Source of the DNA: Varroa destructor
Taxonomy: Eukaryota > Arthropoda > Arachnida > Mesostigmata > Varroidae
Reading direction: 5' to 3'
Assembly (NCBI RefSeq): GCF_002443255.2
Contig: NW_019211454.1
Location: 1,315,936 to 1,379,935 of the forward strand
DNA: 64,000 nt
The stretch's first letter is position 1. Every line of letters starts with the position of its first letter. The notes under the pieces were generated by a model. It ran no database searches. It saw only the letters and a program-made list of their open reading frames with translations, and was not told the origin of the DNA. Shown piece after piece: positions 49,804 through 60,400 of this stretch. Position numbers and translations under genes: made by a program.

Positions 49804-50040
49804 TGCCAACAGGAGGAAACTTTTAAACCTACCAAACAAAAACTCTTTAAAACCGCTGCGCTCTTGTATTCTGAAAGCGCTACAACAAAGCAAGCGAATG
49901 CAAGCGACTACGGGTTAAATGGAGTATTAGTTCGAAAGGAAAATCTTTAGTATACACATCTGTTTCATTAAAGGCAATGGAAAAAGGCTGCTCACATCTA
50001 GAAAAATAGTGCCTAGCCATACTTACGGCATGCGGAGATT
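49804..50040 (+). pseudogene. Gypsy RNase H fragment
   Basis: QEETFKPTKQKLFKTAALLY followed by QANASDYGLNGVLVRKE (49,891-49,941) corresponds to the tether and the first strand of Gypsy RNase H. There the motif is normally D-A-S-D-Y-G-L-G, so the first catalytic Asp reads Asn here. The match then continues one register away, as SLVYTSVSLKAMEKG and SHLEK-stop-CLAILTACGD. This aligns with the conserved SRSLT.TEK.Y.QIEKECLAI.F segment and has a TAG at 50,007 in place of Glu. A one-base indel near 49,940 is therefore inferred. About 50,142-50,210 (VAVWRVPQQTILKEDSLSKH) resembles the ADALSRAP region that ends the domain. Confidence 0.8.
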
Positions 50041-50364
50041 CAAGAACTACAAATCTACGACGACCAAAGCACAGAAAAGCTTTTGAAAAGTATGCCCCTA
50101 AAATCTCTAAGTTTATGTTTATATATACATAACTAGAAATAATAACGTACGATGTGGCAGTGTGGCGTGTACCACAGCAGACAATCCTGAAGGAAGATTC
50201 ACTTAGTAAACACTCCTTAGAAAGATTCAAAGCGCACAAAAGTATATGCAGACTAGAGCTAGAAGAAACAGAGCACTGTGACTATAGACAAACGTCACAT
50301 CCCTTGATGGAATAGGTGAAATTAGAAATAGCCTATAGTTGACCAATGCAATAGTAGTTGCCAA

Positions 50365-50700
50365 GACAAGTTTGTACGGGTCGACAAATTCTACGTAGTC
50401 ACCTTAGATAACTACAGCGACTTGCTCGAACTTAACTAAGTTGCACAAGATACGGCAGCTAATAGCAACACAAGCTAGAAAAAACAAGTATTTGTTTTGA
50501 GAGAAATGGAAGACCTAGCAACATACTGATGCACTCATATTTAGGATGTCTATCTAAACGCTTCGAACGGCTTTGTGCAACATGGCCGATGAAACATATA
50601 GTAAACGCGCCTTTACTATCATCAAGCCAACGGTAAGACTGAACGTGCAGTTAAAATAGCTAAGCACCTAGCGGAAAAGGCTGCTCCAAATAATAGGGAT
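50365..50700 (+). pseudogene. Gypsy integrase core fragment
   Basis: DKFVRVDKFYVVTLDNYSD (50,365-50,421) corresponds to the first strands of the integrase core, with the first catalytic Asp in place (normally VDYYS). YYHQANGKTERAVKIAKHL (50,614-50,670) is the strongly conserved YPQSNG..ERAV helix containing the catalytic Glu, which is present. The central SDNGPQ motif, with the second Asp, is not recognisable. Several stops lie between (for example after LLELN at about 50,437). The upstream HHCC zinc-binding domain could not be read. Register matches that of the RT segment. Confidence 0.85.
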
Positions 50701-50862
50701 GTCTATATGTCGAAGTAACGAGTAACAGAAAAAGCTGATGGGTTATCGCTTGCAAGAAAAACATTTCTGGCTGCGTAGACACAGCTTGAGTTGAAATACG
50801 GAACCTGAAACCCTTGTTGTATCATACAAAAAAACTCAAAATGCCAATAAAAAGCAAAGAAA

Positions 50863-50998
50863 AGTTATCATCAGGGAACAAAAGACCTCTTAAAAATTTT
50901 GCCAGGCCAATAAAGTCTAGTGCGATCGAATGGACGACAAAAGCCTACATCGAGAAATTAAGCTCAGGACATACGAAATTTGCACCGAGAATAAAGTA
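50863..50998 (+). pseudogene. Gypsy post-integrase segment
   Basis: YHQGTKDLLKILPGQ (50,866-50,910), then a stop, fits the YDKGTKDLPPLKPGQ-type segment that follows the integrase core in many animal Gypsy polyproteins. It is in the same register as the integrase core. Another register stays open to about 50,998 with a Lys-rich product. No chromodomain was seen. Confidence 0.65.
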
Positions 50999-51204
50999 AA
51001 GGTAGTCAAGATACTTACTACTTAGGTCGACATCGAATGATGTTGATAACTATCGAGCTAATAATTAACATAAGAGTATTGAACCATATACAGAGGCCGA
51101 TCGTAAAACCGGTCGAGCCACAGAGGCAATAAATGGGAATGTAGATGTGACCATGCGCTCGGCTGATGCGATGCCGGTCCTACATACGGTATCGTCAGTA
51201 CGGC

Positions 51205-51650
51205 ATATTGCCAAAAAAATGGGTTAGAGTTCAGTGCAACACAAACGGTTAAATTTCTAAATAAATATGTGTAGGCGCTATTTTCGTTTGTGATCGGTTA
51301 AGAGAGCTAGTACCAGCAGGAACAAAGATATCGGCAGACTGTCATCGGAACAATCGAATCATCCAAGTAAAACGCGAGAACGACAACTGTTTCTATCCGC
51401 GCGCTAAAGAATCGCGCACTGACATCGTCGCGCAAACCAACTAAGCACATGGTTGCGCAAAAACCCAGAAACAACAAGCCCGAGCTCGGTATAAACAAGG
51501 AACAAGCGATACCAGGCCTACAAGTGATGCGTCATTCCATGCAAGGGTCCCACCGCCGGTACGAGTGACTGAAAAGACCGGACCGAGCAACAATAATATG
51601 TGGTCAACAATCGATGAAAAAAGCAAGATAAAATGGGCGACAGGCCAAAA
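51205..51650 (+). other. Possible polypurine tract and 3' terminal region of the Gypsy relic
   Basis: ccaaaaaaatgggttagag at about 51,209-51,227 looks like a polypurine tract, where plus-strand priming would place the start of the 3' LTR. Beyond it, 51,300-51,640 is GC-richer than its flanks, with repeated cgcg-containing phrases, as an LTR or adjacent region might be. I looked for the same sequence at 47,700-48,130, where a 5' LTR would be expected, and found no clear match. The assignment remains tentative. Confidence 0.25.
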
Positions 51651-53600
51651 GAAAACAAATTAGCCCGGCAATAGAAAAAAACACACATTAAAATATGGGA
51701 GTAGGGTCGCTATTCCGCACTAGTATAATAATGGTAAACTCGCAATAATGATAACTTCGGCCAAGAGCTACTTACAGGTACATTGACGCTATAATTATAC
51801 ATAATTAGCATTAGTAACATTGTGGAGTGCGCAAAAAATGGTACACACGAATTATAAGCGATTGTAAATCCGCTGACCTCTGGTAAAATTGATGACCCAT
51901 TTAATTTTAAATTGTAATAGAAACGAGATATAATCAGCATTCAATGACTCCGCTCAAAGACCATTCATTAAAAGGCGGCTCACAGACGATGAGCCCGCGA
52001 TAAATCGACAACAGTCACTTGCCAGTAATTACCCAGTACTCTAGCCCTTGTTGCCCAAATGGGTAAAATTTGTATTGGATTGTTAAAAAAACGACCAAAT
52101 TAAATAATAAACCATTAAAAATGACAATGATGCAAACAATTTGATACAAGTCAATATAAACTAAATATTTGCAGCCAATATTTTTTGGAATGCACAGGCA
52201 ATTTCAATTCAGAGATCCACTACGAATATTCAAACGCTTCAGCCGTAGTAACCCTAAAACAAATAATCTTAATTAAAGTGAAGAGTTAAGCTGTGCAAAC
52301 AGGCCTCCGCGGCAAAGGGCTAACAACAAAAGGACGCCAAAATATAATCTGTACGACGTATCGATACAATGGCATGCCCACGATCATTTCTGATTATATG
52401 TAAGAATATATCGTATAAAAATTACCTCTGCCATATTATATATTCATGGTACTTGCGCGGGCACGCTACCCTTATACGAATGAGGGTGACAGCATGTAGG
52501 CGCTTGAAAATGATCAAGTTCAAGGCTTTAAAGTATGTCCCTTTTGGCTTCATCGCTAGACCCTATATGACCATTGGCTATCCTTACGTTTATGCTTTAT
52601 CCGCCAGTATTTATGCTACTTGTTACTTTATGTGATGATGATGTTATTGATCTACGACCATTTGGGGATCAGCATTTCACTGGTCATAATTAAATTGCTA
52701 GTATTCTGTACGAAATAGACGTACTTTGATCCAGACGACTGTGCGAGCAAGTACGTCGTCTGCGACTCATCACGCAATAGAATCATGCAAACCGAAAAGA
52801 ATACTGAACCATCGATGCTGATATGTTCTGCGACTCGAAACCTGTAAACTTCGAGTGGATAAAAAAACCTTTAAGACGGCTATTACCATGGAAGCAATAT
52901 TTTCTGGCTGAGGCCTGTCGATGGATGACGTTACCGAACGTTACGACGCTCCGAAAGCTACATTATCGTTCTGTTTATCGATGGCTGCGCGATTGTGTTT
53001 CTTGTAATCTTGTCTCGAATTTTGGCAACTTTACCATGGCTGCTGTCAGCGTCTTTGTGAGTTACGCTTTATCCTAGTCCACATAGCACCATTAAGCCTC
53101 AGGACCCGGCTAGCGCCTGTCGGTACCCCGCTAGTTTCCCGGTCATTGTATTATATTATATTACCCCTCGTATGCTCGAGTATTATTATTAAGTTCGGCC
53201 TGGACCTATTTGTTTTAGGGATGCGACTGCATCTACAGCGGTATAGTGCCAAATGCAGTTATCGTGTCGAGCAAGACGACTAAGTCACACTACCTAATTT
53301 CATCGCTTTTTTGCTCAATGGGTATTTGAGAAGCCCACCCTCGGTAAAGGGCGACAACGCTTTCCATGCCATCTTATTACAGAGGCCTACTTGTATCAGG
53401 TTGTTGTGTACGGACAAAACCCCCAAGTGAGGCACGTAACACTGACGTTCCATCTGGCACAAATGAAGTCCCACATGGCCTCATACGATAACGAACGTGC
53501 GCGCCACTGTTCCGCTGCAAAGCTGAAAGGATGAGTGAGTCGATGAGTTTACAATTCAACGAGAAACAGCCAGGATATGTAGCTCCATGTAACAACAAAC
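51651..53600. other. AT-rich stretch, nothing identified
   Basis: Open frames of 62-96 codons on both strands without motifs, for example plus 52,369-52,635 and 52,823-53,077. No structured repeat. Confidence 0.45.
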
Positions 53601-53615
53601 ATCCCAGTACGATAC

Positions 53616-53635
53616 GGTATGGTATGGTATGGTAT
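53616..53635. repeat. (GGTAT)4 short tandem repeat
   Basis: Four perfect pentanucleotide units, with a related gatac unit just upstream. Confidence 0.9.
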
Positions 53636-54829
53636 TCCGTTTCTTCTCTAGGAAGAAGCAAGACCAATCATCTTGGCTGTGCAACTATTATACAGCGTGC
53701 AAAATGCGACAGCTTATGGTAGGAACAGCGAATCATATATATAATTATGTATTTAGTGGAAATACTCGGCTGTCGGAGAGGTGCTGACCATTTTTCTAAC
53801 TAGGTGGCTGCCAGGTGACATACTTCGAAAAATAGGAGTCGCGTTGGATTGATGTCGACGTCAATTGAAGGTTGAGGTTTGGTACCGGTAGACGTTGTAA
53901 AAATCGTTCAATGCTTGTACTTAAAGCGCGTACCTTGAAAGTAAGTGAGATTCCTGTAAAATATCATGGTATTTTTAATGTAATGCTGCCTAGGCCCACA
54001 AAAAGATTACGTTGTTTATGGTTAAAAGACTTTATCGAAAGAAATAAGTTAAATAGCTTTTTTCTTTTTGCTTTGAAGATTTCAACGTGAAAGATCCTCC
54101 TCGTAATAGCTGACCAGTTATAGAAAAAGTTAACGAAATCATTGCGGAAGCGAATCAGATCGACTCACCGAGGAATTAAGCACCCACCACTCAAAGGTTT
54201 TGAGCCGTTCATAAAACTAGAACAAGCTCAACTATCCTTAAAGCTCCCTTAGATTCAATGGAAAATTGTAAGCAACTCTTGTTACCATTTTTGTTCCAAA
54301 ACGATAGGATAGTGATGTTATTAGAAAATTAGCAGATGACTATTGATCAGTAACATTGTTTTGGCTTTAAGACGGTCAATGCCTTTTCAACAGCTCAATA
54401 TTATATATGCACTTTATCGTCATCGTAGGCTTGCCGGCATTCTGAATCCGTAATTTAGTGAATCTTTGGAAAAGCTTAACTTATAAATGTTACCTTTTTA
54501 GAATGGAAAATATGTTATTTAAGCTAAACCTCGCGTATACATCTGAGTTGCTGGAGGTCGTCTTCTGCTGTTTCAGATGCTAAATCAGTTAATATGAAGC
54601 GTGACAAATATTAATCTTATATTCTATAACGGTGCAACATCTTGTGACGCTTTTTTTTTATTCGGTGCGTTCCTTAAAATCTGAAACCGTTTACCCGGTT
54701 GTCGTCAGTCGGTCGAGTTGTGCTAAACTACGCAAAACTCGAGTCGATTTATAAGTAAAAGTTTCATCTTGGAACACATATATCTTGGAGACAGCCTGCC
54801 GTCTAAACCTTATAAGCATCATGAGCATG
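53636..54829. other. AT-rich stretch upstream of the mariner relic
   Basis: A 72-codon plus frame (53,872-54,090) without motifs. A 5' terminal inverted repeat of the mariner element should lie in the last few hundred bases, but I could not recognise one. Confidence 0.4.
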
Positions 54830-55405
54830 TGCTAAAAAAATGTTTCAAATGTCATTTGAAGTGGAAGGGCCCCTGCGAACGTTATGGAAAAAGTTGGAGG
54901 CTGTGGTGGGGGCAACCTATCTCAAAATGTACAAATATCAGCATTCAGGTCCAGTGTATGCGAAAATACCATACCTGTTTTCCTCGATCAAATTAAATAA
55001 GGTAGAAAAACTGGACAAATAGGTGCCGGTAATTTGAGTGAGGATCAAGAGCAGAAACGAAGGGACGCATGCTTCTCTTTGCTGTCCCAGTTCAGCACTG
55101 ATTTATGCTTGCACCAAACTGTGCACCGTGCTTTTTCACTGAAAAAATTCATATTTTACGATAACCACAAACGGTTTCTGGGGCGGATGGATAAGGTGTT
55201 GCCGATGGAGGCTCTCTGTTGGCCATCATACTAGCCAAAAATTTTGCTCCTACAGATTATCATCTTTTGAAAAGTCTCGATAACTTCTTGATAAGAGAAT
55301 AACTGAAATCTCAACAAAAAGTTGTGGATAACAGTAGTTCACACTTCGATGAAAGGCAAACCTCTAAAAAGATTCAACAAGGAAAAGCTCACCACATTTA
55401 ACGAC
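54830..55405 (+). pseudogene. Mariner-family transposase relic
   Basis: Three pieces of a mariner transposase occur in order but in three registers. Around 54,990-55,022 NKVEKLDK matches the end of the helix-turn-helix domain (GKVKKLDKWVP). NLSEDQEQKRRDACFSLLSQ (55,031-55,090) and FIFYDNHKRFLG (55,150-55,185) match the linker and the start of the catalytic domain. LAKNFAPTDYHLLKSLDNFL (55,231-55,290) and LKSQQKVVDNSSSHFDERQ match the C-terminal part (PDLSPTDYHFFKHLDNFL). The first catalytic Asp region (TGDEKW) is replaced, and about 100 residues with the second Asp are deleted between 55,190 and 55,231. It looks closest to the cecropia/SETMAR-like group. Confidence 0.8.
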
Positions 55406-57854
55406 CTAATATAATATTTCCATAAGCTGGGTTACACACATGGCAACATTAATCTGTTTTTATATACCTATCTTTTTTAAATCAATTTCCCTTGTTCATT
55501 GTTTGGCTAGCTTGATGGCGTTCTCTACAATCAATATGCTTGACGTAACTTCTACGTAACCGTGTAAATAATTCATTGAGGTTGGATACAAGAAGAAGTG
55601 CCTGCAAACGCATTTCGTATGTACAGTTACGCGTTGCAATGATTAAGCCCATCTTTTTTAACTGGAGCTTCAGCAACGGTGTTTCAGCAGATACTTGGTA
55701 CACTACTACGCGCATTCGATTACGTAGCTGTTTCACAGCATGTAGAATACTAGCGATAAGGTTCCAACAGGTATTTCCGATGAATAAAGAATACTATAAA
55801 CTGTTCGCTATACGGCGGCTAAATATGGGGACTTAAAGAATGGTGTGTTTTTTGTACGTATTTTTGCCAAATTGACACGCTGACGAAACATGTTCCTTCC
55901 ACGTTTGGATTTTTTGGCTTAGTTTTGTAGTAACAGTTGTTACGTTGTAAATAAGAATACCATTTAAGCCAATGAAAGTAACTGTAGGCAACGTAAGCGA
56001 AAACAGGCACAGCTGGGGCCGACCCTTGCCTGCTGACTACGATACAAGCCGCTGGAAAAAACGCTTGGTAAAACGACTTTCCTTAGTGCACGGAATACTC
56101 AAGGAAGTTCCAAATAGGCTTGCTGTGTTACCGGAACGAAATACTGTTCGATAGTTAAAGTCAAATTAAGTAACGAAGAGGGCTCTAGTATAGTTGATCC
56201 CAGCTGATACATTATGCGTTTGACGGAGTTATCTGTACGAGCAGCACCATCGAATTTGACTAATCTTGATTATATACCCCATATTTAGGGCGCCGATCCC
56301 ATTTCCACGAGTCTTTCTCTTTTTTTTTTTTTTGATGTGCGTAAGAGTCCATCTTCAGTCTGTAATCAATACGAAATATATTGAAACCATCATCGTGTCC
56401 GGCAATAGTGATCATTAATTATCTCTATTAGCTAGAATTCAGATTGGTAGCGATAACGTCGACCATCCGTCATCTCTATCGCGACCGAGCTAACTAGCTA
56501 GACCGTCTCTTTGGACCCTATATCAGTTGAAATTTGACAATTTCCACAGACTTAGGAGCTGAACACAAGAAGGCTTCGCAAGCCGTATCATCAAACTATA
56601 ACAAGCTTTCATTCAGACCTGTATCGATGGGATCTAATCCTGCTAATAAGCGCACTCAAAACTGCTGTATGCACATGACACTTTTTATGTATATAAGCTA
56701 ATGCTTTTTTACAGAACTTGGAGCTTTTTTTTTTATTTCTCTGGGTCTCTTCCTCAACAGCGACAGTACCACGAATGACCTGCAAGAGCTCGATTCGCTC
56801 ACTAATCTATACGTAGCATCGTATAGAGTCTGCATAGAGTAAGGATAAAAAAACACTATTTGTTTAGAGTTAATCTTAATTCGACCGGAACGCTAATATA
56901 GAAGGCTCAACTCCTTTTTTGCTGTTATACGACAGGTGTAATGATGACATGCAATAAGAATATGTCGGGTTTCGTCACCACTACGATCTCATTCAGAAAT
57001 GGAATCGAGAAATTAAGATAGTACCTGGATGATCTACGAATCCCTTATCTCAGAAATAAAACCTTATAATAATACCATGTATAAGTCAGTCACGTAGTAA
57101 AGCACGCCCCCTTCGGCTTCAAACTAATGGGTGACCATTGATTCCTCTTCAAGCGAAATGGGTGATAGTAATATTATTTCATATTTGATATTCCTCTTAA
57201 GATTCGTTGGCTATAACTATAATTTCCAGCTAAATTAAATCATCTTCCTTTAGAGACCGGACGTCATGTTGCCCCTGTTCACATGCTGCTTAACTTAATA
57301 TAGGCCGTTTGACCTATGTTAATAAAATGTTGTACATAATTGTATACCGTCAGACTTTTAGGAATTACTCTAAAGGTGTATACAACACAACATCCACTCA
57401 AATTGTGTGTACCCTTTTGTGTGTAAATTTGTGCAACTTTATCATAGCTCTTACTGCGAATAATAGTTTTATTTTCTTGTTGGGTAGACGTTTACCTGAA
57501 TTGCTGACTACATGTTAAGACAAAAAAATAGAGATTAAAAAAAACCTATTGTAAAGGATTAAGATTTAAGTAAGCATCGGTTCAAACCTTGCGAATCTAA
57601 AGCATAAATAAGAAAAGAAATAGTTTTTCATTGAAACCAACGCTTTTTACACTCTTCCATAGAACTGACTAACTACCCTGTTCTGTATAAAGACAACGGA
57701 TGCGTTCAGCTAGTGCATACTAGAAATGTTTGTGCTCTTCATTAATCGTATGGTTTAGACAACACATAAAAATTTAACGTATTTAATCTGTCCTTACTAT
57801 GTAAGCTGGGTTTAGCTTTATCTCCACAGAAAAAGGAAAAAGGCTAAAGTCTAA
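55406..57854. other. AT-rich stretch, nothing identified
   Basis: A minus frame of 84 codons (55,482-55,736) and an 86-codon plus frame (55,576-55,836) overlap. Others are shorter. A T-rich run lies at about 56,320-56,333. No mariner 3' terminal repeat could be recognised. Confidence 0.45.
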
Positions 57855-58250
57855 ATGGGAAAAACAAAGAGAAGTTTGTATCATTCACATATTGTATGGT
57901 GTCAGAAGTGGTCCGGAGGGCTATTTAGAATGCACAGAAAACAGCGAAAAAATGATTGCAAAAATAATTGCGATAGATTTATTTGTATATACAGACTGAG
58001 CAACAACAGGGACATAATTGCGTGGTCAAGCATGTTATTCTTTACGGCACCAATGCTGGCTTTCTATTTCATACATCAGCACATAGAGGTTTTTAACGAT
58101 TGTCTGTCGACATCAATCCTGCTCCGTTGTCCGTACATGCATGCCACCACTGTTTTTCCAGCGTTTTCCCTGGATTTCTTAAATACTGGTATTTATTGGA
58201 TAAACGTAGACTCTCTCTCTCCTCCTTTTTTAACCCAGATCTCGCTCTGA
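57855..58250 (+). CDS. Hypothetical 131-codon open frame, unassigned
   Basis: The N-terminal 45 residues are basic and Cys-containing. Residues about 56-73 (SSMLFFTAPMLAFYFIHQ) are hydrophobic enough for one membrane segment, and the tail is mixed. I considered a small membrane protein, but the similarity to any family is too weak to name. At this length a chance frame is expected in a window of this size. No regulatory or splice evidence. Confidence 0.12.
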   Translation: MGKTKRSLYHSHIVWCQKWSGGLFRMHRKQRKNDCKNNCDRFICIYRLSNNRDIIAWSSMLFFTAPMLAFYFIHQHIEVFNDCLSTSILLRCPYMHATTVFPAFSLDFLNTGIYWINVDSLSPPFLTQISL

Positions 58251-59690
58251 CTTTCAGGCCACTTGTAATTGTGCTTTGAACGATATCATGTACTGTACAT
58301 ACAGACACTCTGTAATATAATCTAAAGAAATCGATTTGAAATTTGGAATTTTTTTAACACTTTTGTGCCTATTAGAGGACTATATAGAAGTACCCTGATC
58401 GTGATTAGCCATGCAGACGCCAACACGGACTGCTCACGAAATTCATCAGGATATTAGTACGAGCAAAAAACGTTCTTTTTTTCAGTTCATGATGCAATTT
58501 CCAACGTAGAAGAAAAAACTTTTTTCTAAATAGCTTCTTAAGTGTTCTTTCCAGCATAGGGCTACTCGTAGAGCACATTGTGGTGTAGCACTGTTTTAAG
58601 GTACTCATTGAAAAAAGACTATGTATGATTCGAGCTGTCAGGGAAGACAGAAGAAGAGAAAGGAAGTGCTCTATATATTTGTGCATGCAGTCCGATTTTT
58701 TAGTGGAAGATCGAAGTGTGTTAACGCCTCAATTCGAACGAAAAAAGACACGTCATGTGTCATCGTATGAACTACGCTACCGAGCTCAAAATGTTTATGC
58801 TGATGTACGTTTACCTGTTCCACCACCAAAGGAGTCTGTCACATAATTCGTTTCTCTTTCTAGTAGAATTTTATATTTTAGGAAAATCATTTCATTAGTT
58901 TTTTTTTTTTTTTTATAAGCAGTCTAAATAACTAAACTGCCCGTTGCAGTCATTGTCCATACTTTCTGGGCTTCTAGCGTTCGTCATCTGTCATCATTTA
59001 CTGTAACTTAAAAACAACGCTCTAAAAATGAACGATCACACCTGATGTAATTTTGCTTTATCATTTTACCCATTTTAAGTGTTTAACCGATTCACCTGGA
59101 AGATTATCTAGTCTGGCTTCGATTATCATTTTGTAAAGGTAAATTGTTTTGATGTAGAAGTACAATGGTGAGAACTTTAGTTTCAAGCTGAATCTCAGTA
59201 CTGATTGAAATGGAAAATTTACCGACAACTGAAGGTTACAACCAGTAATTCAGAGTTACCTTATTCTATCTCGTTAAAGAGATTCGAAGTTAATGCTATG
59301 ACCCGGAGAGTAGATCATAATGGGAATATATATATATATTTGAGGTGACGGAAATCAGCTCGAAAGTATTTCACTAAATTCGCCGACGTCTCAATGACGA
59401 CGTCGCAAAAGAATGGCCGTATTTATTCAATAAACGTTTTACTATAAGTCAATCGTAAGATAGCACTACAAAAATTATTGTCTTCTTTATACGTATACGC
59501 TAAAGAAAGATATGGGAAGGAATTTTTAAACCCATCTTATGAATAAATGCCTTAAATTATCAAACTAAAGCTCCGATATTTCTTTGTCGAGCAGTGATAG
59601 TTTAAAGGGTGACCTGAAAACACCATCTGTACATAACTATCTATCTCATATTGCTGTCACATGTTAACCGACTTTAACATGTGGTCTCGG
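58251..59690. other. AT-rich stretch with T-run
   Basis: Contains a poly-T run (58,899-58,914) and a short (TA)n at about 59,328-59,340. Overlapping frames at 58,405-58,846 on both strands have no motifs. Confidence 0.5.
58899..58914 (-). repeat. Poly-T (minus-strand poly-A) tract
   Basis: About 16 T bases on the plus strand. It could be the A-tail of a minus-strand retroposon, but no body is recognisable. Confidence 0.85.
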
Positions 59691-60400
59691 CGTTAGGATC
59701 TACCAGAGCAACCTGTATCGTTGGCCTCGAGGGGCAACCGACCCGACGACAATTATGAGCTTTGGATGGGTGCGAATGTGGCCCTTTGTCGACAGACAGC
59801 GCATTAGTGTACCTTGTCTTCTATGTTCCTCTCACTCTCAGCGTCGGTCTCTATATATGGTGCGTGTATGTGGGTATTTGTGCATACGATACAACGCTAG
59901 TATGAGGCGTGCTAACCCCCATCTGTGGCCTACTCATATTCGATCCAGCCGACGAACCAGCTGTCATTCTGTCCGGTTGATTCTTTGGTAAATTAGTTGA
60001 TGCTAAACCTTGTACATGACGACATACGCTCGACGGTGCTGCGAATACCTTGGCGTTGATAGATACCCGCAACATACGCATTTAGCACGCAAAGTAAAGC
60101 CAACGCTGCCAGGGTTCTGTTTTAAAACACACGTTCGATGGTCACCGTGTTTTTCGCAGCGAAGTTGCGAGGCCGCCCAGGCACGCAGGAGCTCCCACGT
60201 CATACGACAACAAAAAAAGGACCAGTATCATAGGTTTCCAACAAACACATTTTTCCATGTACTTCCGGAGTCGGAGTATTTGAATTAGATTCAAGTAAGA
60301 TAGGCGTATCAAGGAGAGGGGGTGACTGCACTAGACAATGAATAGGACATCGCGTTATTAGCAAAGACCATGAAGGTAAGGTAGTTCTAAAAATGGGCAA
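59690..60400. other. GC-richer patch with overlapping open frames
   Basis: Frames lie on both strands: plus 59,755-59,991 and 60,010-60,288; minus 59,851-60,081, 60,003-60,203 and 60,200-60,400. The minus frame ending at 59,851 encodes a Ser/Thr/Pro-rich tail (about 40 residues from NQPDRMTAGSS) that reads more like protein than the others and has an ag-ending acceptor-like context upstream. No domain or splice chain could be established. Confidence 0.25.

Larger units (their letters stand above)
48400..51000 (+). mobile_element. Ty3/Gypsy LTR retrotransposon relic
   Basis: Five segments typical of a Gypsy element follow one another in canonical order on the plus strand: gag capsid and a zinc-knuckle-like piece (48,609-48,866), reverse transcriptase (49,174-49,660), RNase H (49,804-50,040), integrase core (50,365-50,700) and the post-integrase segment (50,863-50,910). 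The order gag-RT-RNase H-integrase is that of Gypsy, not Copia. All segments carry stops, and at least two register changes are needed across pol. The protease was not recognised, and neither LTR could be delimited. The plus strand is purine-rich, as usual for such elements. The element cannot be active. Boundaries are approximate. Confidence 0.85.

Noticed and set aside
57560..57620. ggttcaaacc near 57,581 as a tRNA T-arm
   Set aside because: No A box at the right distance and no acceptor-stem pairing.
57855..58250. Possible small membrane protein resembling a V-ATPase assembly factor (LLFFTA-like phrase)
   Set aside because: The likeness is limited to a handful of hydrophobic residues, with no second membrane segment or retrieval motif in the right place. 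A chance frame is more likely.
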